Positions 16,787 to 24,994 are shown, counted from the first letter of the stretch. The stretch: DNA of 36,658 nt from an uncultured Mediterraneibacter sp. (GCA_944383695.1 CALWQP010000030.1:1-36658); one strand, 5' to 3'. Program-made: numbers and translations. Notes: generated by a model from the sequence alone, not told the origin.

Positions 16787-17467
16787 CTAAGCTTTCTTTT
16801 TCCTGCCGGCTTTCATCAAAGCTCTGCTCAGATAATGCCCGGCAAACACAAAGAGCCCCATAGCCGCCATATAGTCCAGGATAAAGAAAATAACCGGTTC
16901 TTCATAATTAAAAAACACAAAATGCACCTGCATCAGCATATAACTTAAAATGTCTCTTTTTACAAACGCCCATACTCCGTACGCAGCGATCCCGAACGCC
17001 GCCAGCCGGGCGATCCACCTCCGCGCCGCAAAAGTTTTTTTGAACATCCTGCCTGCCATACCTGTCATCATCCCCCAGTGGATTCCCAGATGCAGGGACA
17101 TAAGCACGAAGCCCCAGTAAGCGCAGGTCATATGAATGACTCTTGCCGGGCCGCTCAGTCCCCTGATATCCAGGAACGCGAAGACATGGCGGGAAAGAAT
17201 GATGCCGCTTATCATAGACCCAAGCATGCAGCTCAGGACCAGGACCACAAGCGCCGTCTGGAGGATGCGGTATGGCGTGTACCGTCCCTTCCCGATGTTA
17301 CCCAGCCATTTCCGGTTTAATATGTGATGGAGTACAAAGAGCAGGAACATCCCTGCCCCGATCCACTCATGAGCAGCCTCTCCGACCATTCCATAAGGCA
17401 TCAGGAACAAAAGCGCTGCCGTCATAAGTATATCTGCTGTGATTTTTATTTTTTGTTTTGTGTTCAT
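16787..17467 (-). CDS. Cytochrome b561/DUF4405-like membrane protein
   Basis: This 226-residue protein has about six membrane helices. Conserved His residues on neighbouring helices (HEWIG, HHILN, HMTCAYWGFVLMSLHLGIHWG) fit axial heme b ligands as in cytochrome b561 or DUF4405-type proteins. It could carry electrons across the membrane from a quinol or cytoplasmic donor to the flavodoxin lipoprotein encoded next. ATG 17467 has AAGGAG upstream, 14 bases after apbE. It ends in TAG. Heme binding is inferred from the His pattern, not certain. Confidence 0.75.
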   Translation of the reverse strand: MNTKQKIKITADILMTAALLFLMPYGMVGEAAHEWIGAGMFLLFVLHHILNRKWLGNIGKGRYTPYRILQTALVVLVLSCMLGSMISGIILSRHVFAFLDIRGLSGPARVIHMTCAYWGFVLMSLHLGIHWGMMTGMAGRMFKKTFAARRWIARLAAFGIAAYGVWAFVKRDILSYMLMQVHFVFFNYEEPVIFFILDYMAAMGLFVFAGHYLSRALMKAGRKKKA

Positions 17468-17481
17468 GGTCTGTCTCCTTT

Positions 17482-18543
17482 TTACTCCTCTGCCACAGCC
17501 TCCAGCACATGCAGCTCCATATTCCCAAAGCTGCTGTTCAGGGTGAAGCTGCTTTCTATCCCTTCAGTAAGATAAACCTGCCCGTCTTCTGTGATAAGGA
17601 TCATGTCAAAATCCTGATGCGCTCTCCAGTATTCTTCTGCTCCGGAAAGTCCCTTTACAAACATGGACGTGGAGAGGGCGTCGGCTGTTTTTCCTTCTTC
17701 GGCGATGATGGTGACCGAATCTATCTCATTGCCCACCGGATATCCGGTATCCGGATCAATGATATGTCCGTATTCTCTGCCGTCCTCACCGATAAAATAT
17801 CTCTCATAATTACCAGAAGTCACAACTGCGCGGTCCGACACCTCAAGAACACCGATCTGTCCTTCTCCGAAAGGGCTTCTAAGCCCGATCCTCCAGCCGC
17901 TTCCGTCAGGGCGGGAGCCAACCGCCTGAATATTCCCTCCGATATCCAGCAGGGCGGATGTGATTCCATCCTCTTTCAGAAGTTCTGCTGCCAGGTCTCC
18001 GGCATAGCCTTTTCCCACAGCTCCCATGTCCAGCTCCATGCCTTCCGGGAGACGGATTTGATTCCCTGCAAGCTCCACCTTCTCATATCCTACATTCTCC
18101 AGCAGAGCCCCTAATTCCTCCTGTCTGGGAATCCGGTTCTCATCTGTCGTAAATCCCCACGCCGCCACCACCGGATAGATCGTAGGATCAAGCGCTCCGC
18201 CTGTCTCTTCTGCCATATCCAGGGCGAACCGGACGATCTGCGCCGTGTCATCACTTAGGGTCACAGGTTCTCCACCGCTGTGGTTCACCCGATAAATCTC
18301 GCTGTCTTCTTCAGTCACTGACCACTCGCTTTCCAGCCTGTATATCTCCTCTTCCGCCTCCTGAAGCGCCTGCTCTGTGCCTTCGCCATAAGCGGTAAAA
18401 GTCATATAGGTGTCCATGGCGAAGAACTCCCGCCGGGATCGTTCCTGATCATCAGCCGCCGCGCCGCCCGCTTTCCGCGAGGCACAAGCCGTAAGACTTA
18501 TCATGAACAAAGACAGAACTATCAGTAAGAATGTCCTCTTCAT
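17482..18543 (-). CDS. apbE: FAD:protein FMN transferase (ApbE), lipoprotein
   Basis: ApbE attaches FMN covalently to Thr or Ser of extracytoplasmic redox proteins using FAD. The 353-residue protein has a lipoprotein signal (SLTAC, Cys20) and ApbE motifs: FAMDTYMTFTAYG near the start, GGALDPTIYPVV, ELDMGAVGKGYAGD, LLDIGGNIQAVG and HIIDPDTGYPV. I chose ATG 18543, with AAGGAG upstream, over an in-frame ATG at 18594 that lacks a ribosome site and would precede the signal peptide. It heads the three-gene redox operon. No protein with the usual flavinylation motif of FMN-binding domains is seen nearby, so its target is either elsewhere or unusual. Confidence 0.92.
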   Translation of the reverse strand: MKRTFLLIVLSLFMISLTACASRKAGGAAADDQERSRREFFAMDTYMTFTAYGEGTEQALQEAEEEIYRLESEWSVTEEDSEIYRVNHSGGEPVTLSDDTAQIVRFALDMAEETGGALDPTIYPVVAAWGFTTDENRIPRQEELGALLENVGYEKVELAGNQIRLPEGMELDMGAVGKGYAGDLAAELLKEDGITSALLDIGGNIQAVGSRPDGSGWRIGLRSPFGEGQIGVLEVSDRAVVTSGNYERYFIGEDGREYGHIIDPDTGYPVGNEIDSVTIIAEEGKTADALSTSMFVKGLSGAEEYWRAHQDFDMILITEDGQVYLTEGIESSFTLNSSFGNMELHVLEAVAEE

Positions 18544-18564
18544 CACACACTCCTTTTCACAATA

Positions 18565-18594
18565 GTGTCTGACAGGTCTGAGCAGATCAGACAC
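18565..18594. repeat. Inverted repeat upstream of apbE
   Basis: GTGTCTGA (18565-18572) and TCAGACAC (18587-18594) are perfect inverted copies, with a further TCTG/CAGA pair inside. It lies 22 bases before the apbE start, downstream of a possible -10 TATACT (18636-18631). It could be an operator for the upstream MerR protein or an mRNA hairpin. Confidence 0.5.
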
Positions 18595-18636
18595 TCTGCC
18601 GGATAACGTCTGCTGCCCATTCCCATTTACAGTATA

Positions 18637-18668
18637 AAAAACAGAACGCTTTTGCAGAAGATTCTGTT
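18637..18668 (-). terminator. Probable terminator after the merR-type gene
   Basis: On the minus strand AACAGAA and TTCTGTT form a short stem followed by a T-run, 28 bases after the MerR stop. The T-run merges into the possible -10 box of the apbE operon, so termination and initiation would be packed together. Confidence 0.5.
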
Positions 18669-18695
18669 TGTTTGGGAGTCAGAACCTTTGGGTTG

Positions 18696-19049
18696 CTACT
18701 CCCGGCTTTTCTTTCGGATCATATATCTCAGATAATCCATCCGTTCCAGTTGTTTCTCCCGGAGGTGGATTTCATCAAGAGCGATTCCCCGGCGCCTGTT
18801 CAGCATCTGCATGCGCTGTTCTTCTGTGTTCTTCCCTTCCAGAAGAAGGCGCATATACTCCTCCACTTCCTCGTTCTGAAAGCCGATATCATGAAGGGTC
18901 ATGATCAGGCCAAGCCGTTCCAGATCCTGGTCATCGTACTGCCACGCGCCCATGACCTTCTTTACTGTGCCGCACAATCCCCAGCTCTCATATTCTCTCA
19001 ATATCTCCATGGGAATCTGATACCGCTCGCTCGCTTCCTTTATCGTCAT
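18696..19049 (-). CDS. MerR family transcriptional regulator
   Basis: This is a 117-residue protein with an N-terminal winged helix-turn-helix (MTIKEASERYQIPMEILREYE, then GAWQYDDQDLERL) and a C-terminal dimerisation helix rich in charged residues. It lacks the C-terminal metal-binding Cys set of metal-sensing MerR proteins, so the signal is unknown. GGAGAGGG precedes ATG 19049. It lies directly upstream of apbE in the same direction and is its likely regulator; MerR proteins usually twist promoters with long spacers. It ends in TAG. Confidence 0.83.
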   Translation of the reverse strand: MTIKEASERYQIPMEILREYESWGLCGTVKKVMGAWQYDDQDLERLGLIMTLHDIGFQNEEVEEYMRLLLEGKNTEEQRMQMLNRRRGIALDEIHLREKQLERMDYLRYMIRKKSRE

Positions 19050-19140
19050 TCTTCCCTCTCCTTTCTACCGGTCAGACCAGATATGGACTCTTTCGATCCG
19101 GACAAAGGTTTCAACTGTTTCCCCTGATTGTTGCCTATAC

Positions 19141-19166
19141 AAAAAAACGGCATCCTTCCGGATGCC
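19141..19166 (-). terminator. Intrinsic terminator after LysR gene
   Basis: On the minus strand GGCATCC-GGAA-GGATGCC is followed by seven T. It lies 110 bases past the LysR stop and ends the reductase-LysR unit. Confidence 0.85.
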
Positions 19167-19277
19167 TACAATATAACATTCCTGTTATTACAAGTCTAAT
19201 ACCTGTTTTTCATCATGAGCCATGCCTTTATGGTATGCCGCCAAAAGGGAAACTTATAACCAAATTTAATTTATCAC

Positions 19278-20150
19278 CTAAATATCTTTATGCTGCCTGA
19301 TATGGACAATAAACTGCTGCATGGTCCGGGAAACAGCCTGCGCCTTTTTCCACACGATCACAGCGCCAGTTTCCAGAGGAGGAGAAAGGGGAATAAACCT
19401 GAGATTGTCATACCGGTTCTCCAGCCGGAAACAAAAAGCTGCCCCTACATTTTTTTCTACCATAACTGCTGCATTATTGATCAGATTGTATGTCCCCATA
19501 ACGCGGACCTGGTCGTAATATTCTCCCAGCCATCCTTCTATCTCGTTTCTGAGAATGGGTCTCTGTGCCAGAAAAACCGGCACGTTGATCAAATCCTGCG
19601 GCGTGACAGAACTCTTTTCCGATAATTCAGAATCTTTCGATACCAGGATCCCCCATTTTTCTTTTCTCTTCAGACGGATAAAACTGTATTTTGTAATATC
19701 CACAGGCTCCATCAGAAGCCCGATATCCAAAAGCCCTTTGTCAATCCGCTCCTTAATTTCGTCTGCGTTTGCTGTGTACAGATCATACTGCACCATGGGA
19801 TGTTCCGCCTGAAACTTACGGATGATGTCTGCAAGCACTTGTACATTGTTTGTCTCTCCGCTGCCGATCGCAATGCTTCCTGACAGCTGTTCCTCTCTCC
19901 GCCTGAACTCTCTTTCCGTCTTGTCCGCAAGCTGCACCAGTTCCTGCGCCCTCCGCTTTAAAAGCATCCCATCTTCTGTCAGATGGATATTGTGGCTGGT
20001 GCGCTCAAACAGCTTTGTCTCCAGTTCTTTCTCGAGCTGTATAAGCTGCCTTGACAAAGTCGGCTGGGTAATATGCAGAAGCTCTGCTGCCTTTGTGATA
20101 TTCTCTTCTCTTGCAACCATTAAAAAGTATCTGAGCACTCTTATTTCCAT
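19278..20150 (-). CDS. LysR family transcriptional regulator
   Basis: The 290-residue protein has the LysR N-terminal helix-turn-helix (VAREENITKAAELLHITQPTLSRQLIQLEKEL) and a periplasmic-binding-protein-like effector domain from about residue 90. ATG 20150 is chosen because GAGG lies nine bases upstream; ATG 20156 is too close to it. It lies 106 bases after the aldo/keto reductase at 20257-21294 in the same direction, so it may be co-transcribed and regulate that gene. It ends in TAG followed three codons later by TAA. Confidence 0.87.
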   Translation of the reverse strand: MEIRVLRYFLMVAREENITKAAELLHITQPTLSRQLIQLEKELETKLFERTSHNIHLTEDGMLLKRRAQELVQLADKTEREFRRREEQLSGSIAIGSGETNNVQVLADIIRKFQAEHPMVQYDLYTANADEIKERIDKGLLDIGLLMEPVDITKYSFIRLKRKEKWGILVSKDSELSEKSSVTPQDLINVPVFLAQRPILRNEIEGWLGEYYDQVRVMGTYNLINNAAVMVEKNVGAAFCFRLENRYDNLRFIPLSPPLETGAVIVWKKAQAVSRTMQQFIVHIRQHKDI

Positions 20151-20256
20151 TGTCATACACCTCGTATTGAGAATATCATTCCGCGGGAAATTTTTCAATT
20201 ATTTCTTCCGCCTCCGAAGCACGCCCCTTCTCTGGTGTAAAGTCACCTTTTCCAGT

Positions 20257-21294
20257 CTATATAGTCTGGTTGCCCGTGGACCAGACATGTTTTTCTTTTG
20301 CCTGTGCCGCCGTATTCTGCGCCATGACCCCTACCAGTCTGTGGGGGACATACGGTTCCTCCAGATAATGGATTTCCTCTTTCGTAAGGCAGATATCCGC
20401 CGCTTTTACCATACCGTCAACGTGCGGCAGCTTTGTCGCTCCCACGACAGGAGACGTCACCTTGGTCAGAAGCCATGCCAGAGAGATTTCTGTCATGGAC
20501 ACGCCCCGCTTAGCCGCAATCTCCTGTACGCGTGATATGATCACTCCGTCTTCCTCAGCCGTCCCATCATACTTCAGCCTAGCATAGCCGTCTTCCTTAA
20601 GCCTTCTGGAAGTTTCGCCCGGGGCTTTGGACAGCCTTCCTCCCGCCAGCGCGCTGTACGGCGTCATCGCAATGTTATCCTCCCGGCAGAGCTTCGCCAT
20701 CTCCCGCTCTTCTTCCCGGAAGATCAGATTGTAATGCCCCTGTATGGATACAAACTTTGCAAATCCCTCTCTTTCCGCCAGAGCATTTGCCTTTGCAAGC
20801 TGATATGCATAGCAGTTGGAAATCCCGATATACCTTGCCTTCCCTTTCTTTACTACGTTATCCAGCCCTTCCATGATATCGTAAAGCGGCGTCGCATAAT
20901 CCCACATATGGTAAATATACAGATCCACATAGTCCATGCCCAGATTCTCAAGGCTTTTATTGAGCATCCGCTCAATATGCTGCTGTGCGGGGACTCCGTT
21001 TTCGATTTCTTCCGAAGTGCGGGGAAGAAACTTTGTGGCCACAACAACCTCATCCCGCTTTGCATAATCACGGAGAGCCCTTCCCAGATATTGTTCGCTC
21101 GTCCCGCTCTGGTACGCAATGGCAGTATCATAAAAATTAATTCCTGACTTCAGCGCATAGCGGATGATCCGGCGGGTGTGCTCTTCGTCAAGGGTCCACG
21201 TATGCTGTCCGTTTGCCGCGTCCCCAAATCCCATGCATCCCATACAGATGCGGGACACACTTAAATCAGAGTTGCCTAATTTTGTATACTTCAT
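20257..21294 (-). CDS. Aldo/keto reductase
   Basis: This 345-residue NAD(P)H-dependent oxidoreductase has a TIM barrel. The catalytic tetrad is visible: Asp and Tyr in NFYDTAIAYQSG, Lys in VATKFLPR and His in LYIYHMWD. It reduces aldehydes or ketones in the cytoplasm; the substrate is unknown. ATG 21294 (AGGAA upstream) begins the typical KYTKLGNSDLSVSRICMGCMG motif. An in-frame ATG at 21441 would add 49 residues of Cys/Arg-rich, non-family sequence. LysR follows it in the same direction. Confidence 0.9.
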   Translation of the reverse strand: MKYTKLGNSDLSVSRICMGCMGFGDAANGQHTWTLDEEHTRRIIRYALKSGINFYDTAIAYQSGTSEQYLGRALRDYAKRDEVVVATKFLPRTSEEIENGVPAQQHIERMLNKSLENLGMDYVDLYIYHMWDYATPLYDIMEGLDNVVKKGKARYIGISNCYAYQLAKANALAEREGFAKFVSIQGHYNLIFREEEREMAKLCREDNIAMTPYSALAGGRLSKAPGETSRRLKEDGYARLKYDGTAEEDGVIISRVQEIAAKRGVSMTEISLAWLLTKVTSPVVGATKLPHVDGMVKAADICLTKEEIHYLEEPYVPHRLVGVMAQNTAAQAKEKHVWSTGNQTI

Positions 21295-21530
21295 AATATC
21301 CGTTCCTTTCCACTCATACTTTGGGCATATCTTGTGTTCCGGCTTTCCTGCCCGACGGCACCGGAAATAGAATATCTCTTTCTGTACAGGATCCTTTCTC
21401 GAAACACCTTTCTCAAAACGGCTTCTTGACGAATCCGGCATTTCCCTTTACTATATAATGGTAAATATGATAATAAATGTGGTAATAAAATATCCCAATT
21501 AGCCTTGATTCAAATGAACGGACCCCAACC

Positions 21531-22133
21531 ATGACTTCTGACAAAAATGAAAGTACAAAGAACATATACATTGTCACAAGCTACACAAACACATTCATCG
21601 GGAAATTGATCCTGCTGAGGGCAAGGATGAGATTCTGGAACCGATACGAGGGAGATTCCTACTCCCATGTATCGCTCTCACTGGAGCCTGATCTGCGCAA
21701 CATGATGTCCTTTGCGCGCAAGCAGATGAACAACCCGCTCATATCCGGACTGATCCGGGAGAACATCCACGCCGGGATGTTCACACTGTACCCGGAGCGC
21801 AGCAGGATCGCGGTCATGAAGATCGAGGTGACGCACCAGCAGTACAGCCGTATATCAAAACATATGAACTCAGACTGGCTCAACGCCCATAATCTGAAAT
21901 ATAATTATCCCGGCTTGATCAGTATGCTCTTTCTTGGCAGGGGTGTCCACGTGGAGAACTCCTTTTTCTGCTCCCAGTGGGTCGCTGAAGTTTTGAGAAA
22001 AAGCGACCTGGATCTGTTTAATGGGCAGCCTTCCTGCAACATACGTCCCTTTGATTTTTACCGTACGTTGAGCCACCGTCTTATCTTTGAGGGAAAGACC
22101 GCCGACTATGCTCATGGGCTGATTGATGAATAA
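21531..22133 (+). CDS. YiiX/NlpC-P60-like papain-fold hydrolase
   Basis: This 200-residue protein has the circularly permuted papain-like order: His in SYSHVSLSL (H46) first and Cys in FFCSQWVAEVL (C147) later, as in YiiX/YaeF-type amidases. These cleave amide or lipid-linked bonds, but the substrate of this clade is unknown. There is no signal peptide, so it is probably cytoplasmic. The ribosome site before ATG 21531 is weak, while AT-rich DNA with TATAAT (21454-21459) lies about 75 bases upstream. It is divergent from the reductase at 20257 and converges on a flavodoxin gene; no operon partner is seen. Confidence 0.7.
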   Translation: MTSDKNESTKNIYIVTSYTNTFIGKLILLRARMRFWNRYEGDSYSHVSLSLEPDLRNMMSFARKQMNNPLISGLIRENIHAGMFTLYPERSRIAVMKIEVTHQQYSRISKHMNSDWLNAHNLKYNYPGLISMLFLGRGVHVENSFFCSQWVAEVLRKSDLDLFNGQPSCNIRPFDFYRTLSHRLIFEGKTADYAHGLIDE

Positions 22134-22265
22134 GGCAGGACTCTATGCTTTGTCAAATGCTTTCCCAATATCATTTCTTACATATTTGTTCTGAAATGCA
22201 CCCATCCTCCTGTATGGAAACTGAAATATCCTTCTTTCCTTAAAAAGCTCATGTCTTTTTTACTT

Positions 22266-22742
22266 TTACAGCACAGTGTCCACCCATTTTTTCAAAGCAT
22301 CCACAGACGGATTTCCATTCAGTATCCGCCCCTCCCTGATATGTGCTCCCGGACAGCTTGGCGCAAGGGCTTGCACCGTCTTTCCGAAACCGCTTCCACC
22401 CGATGTCGCAAAAAGAATGATCTCTTTGCCGGTGAAATCATAGCTTTCAAGAAATGTATTAATGATGGTGGGCGCCACATACCACCAGATGGGGAAACCA
22501 AGCAGTATTCTGTCATATGCAGCGATGTCCGCGTCTTTATCCGCAAGCTCCGGACGGAATGCAAGGTCGTTCATCTCCACGGAACTGCGGGACTTCTTAT
22601 CCATCCAGTCCAAATCCGCCTGCGTATAAGGCACGGCAGGTTTTATCTCATACAGATCCGCTCCTGCCGCCTGCGCCAGATTCTCTGCTGTTCTCTTTGT
22701 GACTCCGCTGGCTGAAAAATATGCTGTCAGTGTGCTGCTCAT
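22266..22742 (-). CDS. Flavodoxin family protein, cytoplasmic
   Basis: A 158-residue flavodoxin_4-type protein: AYFSASGVTKRTAENLA (FMN phosphate loop with Ser instead of the usual Thr), then LLGFPIWWYVAPT and FATSGGSGFGKT. It resembles the C-terminal domain of the lipoprotein at 16073-16753 but has no signal peptide. It likely carries two electrons or acts as an NAD(P)H-linked quinone or flavin reductase. AAGGAG precedes ATG 22742, and a near-consensus promoter lies upstream, so it is probably a single-gene unit. Confidence 0.87.
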   Translation of the reverse strand: MSSTLTAYFSASGVTKRTAENLAQAAGADLYEIKPAVPYTQADLDWMDKKSRSSVEMNDLAFRPELADKDADIAAYDRILLGFPIWWYVAPTIINTFLESYDFTGKEIILFATSGGSGFGKTVQALAPSCPGAHIREGRILNGNPSVDALKKWVDTVL

Positions 22743-22775
22743 AATATCGCTCTCCTTTTTCTTTTTCTGAAGAAT

Positions 22776-22804
22776 ATTATAGGACCCCGGACCGACACTG
22801 TCTA
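22776..22804 (-). promoter_or_regulatory. Sigma-A promoter of flavodoxin gene 22266-22742
   Basis: On the minus strand TAGACA (22804-22799), a 17-base spacer and TATAAT (22781-22776) lie 34 bases before the start codon. Confidence 0.75.
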
Positions 22805-22831
22805 ATGCTTATATTTCATCCTGCGTTATGC

Positions 22832-23371
22832 CTATTCCGTATCGCCTTTCAGACGATCCTTCTGATACTTCCTGTATTCCCTGAATTCTCTGCGCAAAAC
22901 CTTTTTCAGTTCTCTCCGCGGCATATTGCTGTATTTCTTTTTCGCGTCATCCTTTGCCTGCCCGGTCTCCAGGTCATCCAGGATCCACTCCACGGCTTCC
23001 TCTTCTTTTACCTTATATTTGTCAAGTATGTAGCGGATATAAATGTTCCCGATGGAATATCCTCTCTTCTCCATATCCGTCTCAGCTGCCCGGATCGCTT
23101 TTAGTTCACGTCTGCCCCCTGTGACAAGTATCATGTGTTTTTCCTTTTTGTCGGCAGTCATTCTCCATATGATATGGGACACAGCATACGGCACCTTCCC
23201 ATTCTGGCTCTCAAATATAAGTCCAACCTTGGCGCCTGTGGCAAAAATGAGTCTCTTTTCCGCATAATCAGACGCTTTCCTGCATTCCACATCTTCATGT
23301 CCTTCAAATCTGCCGATCCACCGGCAGCAGCTTGCCTTTGTATCATCGTAAAAAATAATAATCTTCCCCAT
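22832..23371 (-). CDS. Flavodoxin-like domain protein with basic C-terminal tail (unassigned)
   Basis: The 179-residue product starts MGKIIIFYDDTKASCCRWIGRF and continues with alternating strands and helices, including VGLIFESQNGKVPYAVSHI and HMILVTGGRR, as in the flavodoxin half of EFR1-type proteins. A clear FMN loop (SxTGNT) is missing. The last 50 residues are helical and very basic (KKKYSNMPRRELKKVLRR). I cannot assign a function. An AT-rich inverted repeat upstream shares a 12-mer with the operator of the MarR gene just behind it, which suggests MarR control. It ends in TAG, then TAA two codons later. Confidence 0.55.
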   Translation of the reverse strand: MGKIIIFYDDTKASCCRWIGRFEGHEDVECRKASDYAEKRLIFATGAKVGLIFESQNGKVPYAVSHIIWRMTADKKEKHMILVTGGRRELKAIRAAETDMEKRGYSIGNIYIRYILDKYKVKEEEAVEWILDDLETGQAKDDAKKKYSNMPRRELKKVLRREFREYRKYQKDRLKGDTE

Positions 23372-23394
23372 GATCCGTCCCGCCTTTCTGTTTT

Positions 23395-23424
23395 ATAGTT
23401 ATAAATTTTTTAATTTTAAACTAT
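23395..23424. promoter_or_regulatory. Candidate MarR operator before 22832-23371 gene
   Basis: ATAGTT (23395-23400) and AACTAT (23419-23424) are inverted copies around an AT core. The core contains TTTAATTTTAAA (23409-23420), identical to a 12-mer in the MarR gene's own operator at 23949-23960. A promoter TTTAAA-17-TATAAA can be read across it on the minus strand. Confidence 0.5.
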
Positions 23425-23438
23425 TTTCAAAAGGGTAA

Positions 23439-23465
23439 GGCGCTCTAATCTGTATGCGGAGCGCC
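23439..23465 (-). terminator. Weak hairpin terminator after marR-type gene
   Basis: GGCGCTC and GAGCGCC form a 7-bp GC-rich stem 30 bases past the MarR stop. On the minus strand it is followed by a modest T stretch, so termination is plausible but may be leaky. Confidence 0.5.
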
Positions 23466-23495
23466 CTGTGCCTGAGAAGGAACACCTGTCTCTGT

Positions 23496-23927
23496 TTACA
23501 AAACCTTATTTATATTGCGATTCATTTTTTTGGCGGCTGATTCCAGTGCCTGCTGCTCTTCTTTCGTCACCCCGTCAAGGACGATCTCTTTGATCTTTCT
23601 GGAAATCTTTTCGATTTTGCAGATCACAGGCGCCGCATCCTCTGTAAGATAATTATGCGTACACCGCCTGTCATCCTGATCCTGGACCATCCTGACATAA
23701 CCGTTCTTCTGGAGCCTGCTTAATGACTGCGATATATGCCCCCGGGTAAACATATTCAGCTGCATGATATCTTTGGATGTATTTTGTTCTCCTGCCCGGT
23801 TCAGATAAAGCAGGACCTGTATATCAATCTTCTGCAGGCCGTATTGTGTTTCCAGCGGCTGCATCTCTTTCTCCAGCAGTCTTCTAAACTGCATGCCATA
23901 CAGTAATGTATCGAGTGAATAATTCAT
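23496..23927 (-). CDS. MarR family transcriptional regulator
   Basis: This is a 143-residue winged-helix protein. NTSKDIMQLNMFTRGHISQSLSRLQKNGYV is the recognition helix region and QDQDDRRCTHNYLTEDA is the beta-wing with the family's DxR. MarR proteins repress by binding palindromes and release on ligand or oxidant binding. A perfect 14-bp inverted repeat covers its -10 box, so autorepression is very likely; a related sequence precedes the adjacent flavodoxin-like gene. GAGAGGG precedes ATG 23927. Confidence 0.88.
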   Translation of the reverse strand: MNYSLDTLLYGMQFRRLLEKEMQPLETQYGLQKIDIQVLLYLNRAGEQNTSKDIMQLNMFTRGHISQSLSRLQKNGYVRMVQDQDDRRCTHNYLTEDAAPVICKIEKISRKIKEIVLDGVTKEEQQALESAAKKMNRNINKVL

Positions 23928-23941
23928 TTTTTCCCTCTCGG

Positions 23942-24003
23942 AGTATAATTTAATTTTAAATTATTTATAATTAAATTATACTGCTAATACGCCAACCTGT
24001 CAA
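23942..24003 (-). promoter_or_regulatory. Consensus promoter and perfect palindromic operator of the marR-type gene
   Basis: On the minus strand TTGACA (24003-23998), a 17-base spacer and TATAAT (23980-23975) match the sigma-A consensus fully. A 14-bp inverted repeat, AGTATAATTTAATT at 23942-23955 and its mirror at 23969-23982, contains the -10 box. Binding there would block polymerase. The function as MarR operator is inferred from position and symmetry. Confidence 0.82.
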
Positions 24004-24014
24004 GAGGATTAAAA

Positions 24015-24047
24015 ATCGCCTATACTCTATGCAAAAGTATAGACGAT
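24015..24047 (-). terminator. Intrinsic terminator at end of reductase/EFR1 operon
   Basis: On the minus strand ATCGTCTATACT and AGTATAGGCGAT form a 12-bp stem (one G-U) followed by TTTTTAAT. It lies 30 bases after the aldo/keto reductase stop and ends the five-gene operon. Confidence 0.8.
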
Positions 24048-24077
24048 CTTTCGTTTTAATGGCGTCTGCTGTCTGTT

Positions 24078-24929
24078 TTAGTCATGTATTTTATACGCCT
24101 TCAGGAGATTCTCTCCCACTCCCGGCGCTTCCGGGTCGTGTGTGCCTTTTCCGGTATCCATGGCTCTCATTTCTTCCATCTCTTCCGAAGTCAGCTCAAA
24201 ATCAAAAATACGGATATTCCCTGCGATACGCTCCGGTTTCGTGGACTTCGGCAGAACGATCAGCCCGTCCTGCACCTCGAACCGCAGGAGGATCTGTCCG
24301 GCATCTTTGTCATACTTCTGCGCCAGCTTCTGAACAACAGGATGGGAAAGAAGCTGCGGATTGCCATGGCCAAGCGGAAAGTATGCTTCGATCTTCACAT
24401 CATCTTTGTCAAGAAGCGCCCTTAACTCTCTCTGCTGGAAGAACGGGTTGCACTCCACCTGGTTCACTGCCGGGACAGTGTTAAACTGTGGAACATATTC
24501 CTTCCATATCTTCGGCGTCATGTTGCTCACACCGATGGATCTCAGCTTTCCTTCCTCTATCGCCTCTTCCAATGCCTTCCATGCGCCTGCCACATCTCCG
24601 TAAGGCTGATGCAGGAGATAGAGGTCAATATAATCTGTCCCGAGATTTGCAAGGGACGTCTCGATCCCTTTCTTTGCCGCCTCATAGCCGTAGTCCTGAA
24701 GCCAGAGTTTGCTGGTGATAAAGATCTCACTTCTGTCGATCCCGCTGTCTTTCACAGCTTTCCCCACATCTGACTCGTTCATGTAGGCTGCCGCTGTATC
24801 AATGTGGCGGTATCCTGCCTTTAAAGCTGCAAGTACCGCATCATAAGTAGGTCCGTCATTGGGGATCTGGAAAACTCCGAATCCGACTGCTGGTATGCTG
24901 TTGCCGTCATTTAATCTTACTTCCAACAT
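24078..24929 (-). CDS. Aldo/keto reductase, 2,5-diketogluconate reductase-like
   Basis: This 283-residue NADPH-dependent TIM-barrel reductase has the tetrad Asp/Tyr (RHIDTAAAYMNE), Lys (TSKLWLQDYG) and His (LYLLHQPYGD). The C-terminal LPKSTKPERIAGN binds the cofactor phosphate. It reduces small aldehydes or ketones; the substrate is unknown. AGGAGG precedes ATG 24929. It is the last gene of the operon that begins with a close paralogue at 27435-28286 and is followed by a terminator. It is intact, unlike that paralogue. Confidence 0.92.
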   Translation of the reverse strand: MLEVRLNDGNSIPAVGFGVFQIPNDGPTYDAVLAALKAGYRHIDTAAAYMNESDVGKAVKDSGIDRSEIFITSKLWLQDYGYEAAKKGIETSLANLGTDYIDLYLLHQPYGDVAGAWKALEEAIEEGKLRSIGVSNMTPKIWKEYVPQFNTVPAVNQVECNPFFQQRELRALLDKDDVKIEAYFPLGHGNPQLLSHPVVQKLAQKYDKDAGQILLRFEVQDGLIVLPKSTKPERIAGNIRIFDFELTSEEMEEMRAMDTGKGTHDPEAPGVGENLLKAYKIHD

Positions 24930-24994
24930 GTTCTTTTCCTCCTGTTTTTTTGATTTAACATCTTTTATTCTTAAGTGGCTAATAACTGTCTGCC

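Noticed and set aside
18544-18594. Upstream in-frame start of ApbE
   Set aside because: It would place 17 polar residues before the lipoprotein signal and lacks a ribosome site; it also overlaps the inverted repeat.
21295-21441. N-terminal extension of the aldo/keto reductase from an upstream in-frame ATG
   Set aside because: The extra 49 residues do not look like a signal or family sequence, while ATG 21294 has a ribosome site and begins the conserved reductase motif.
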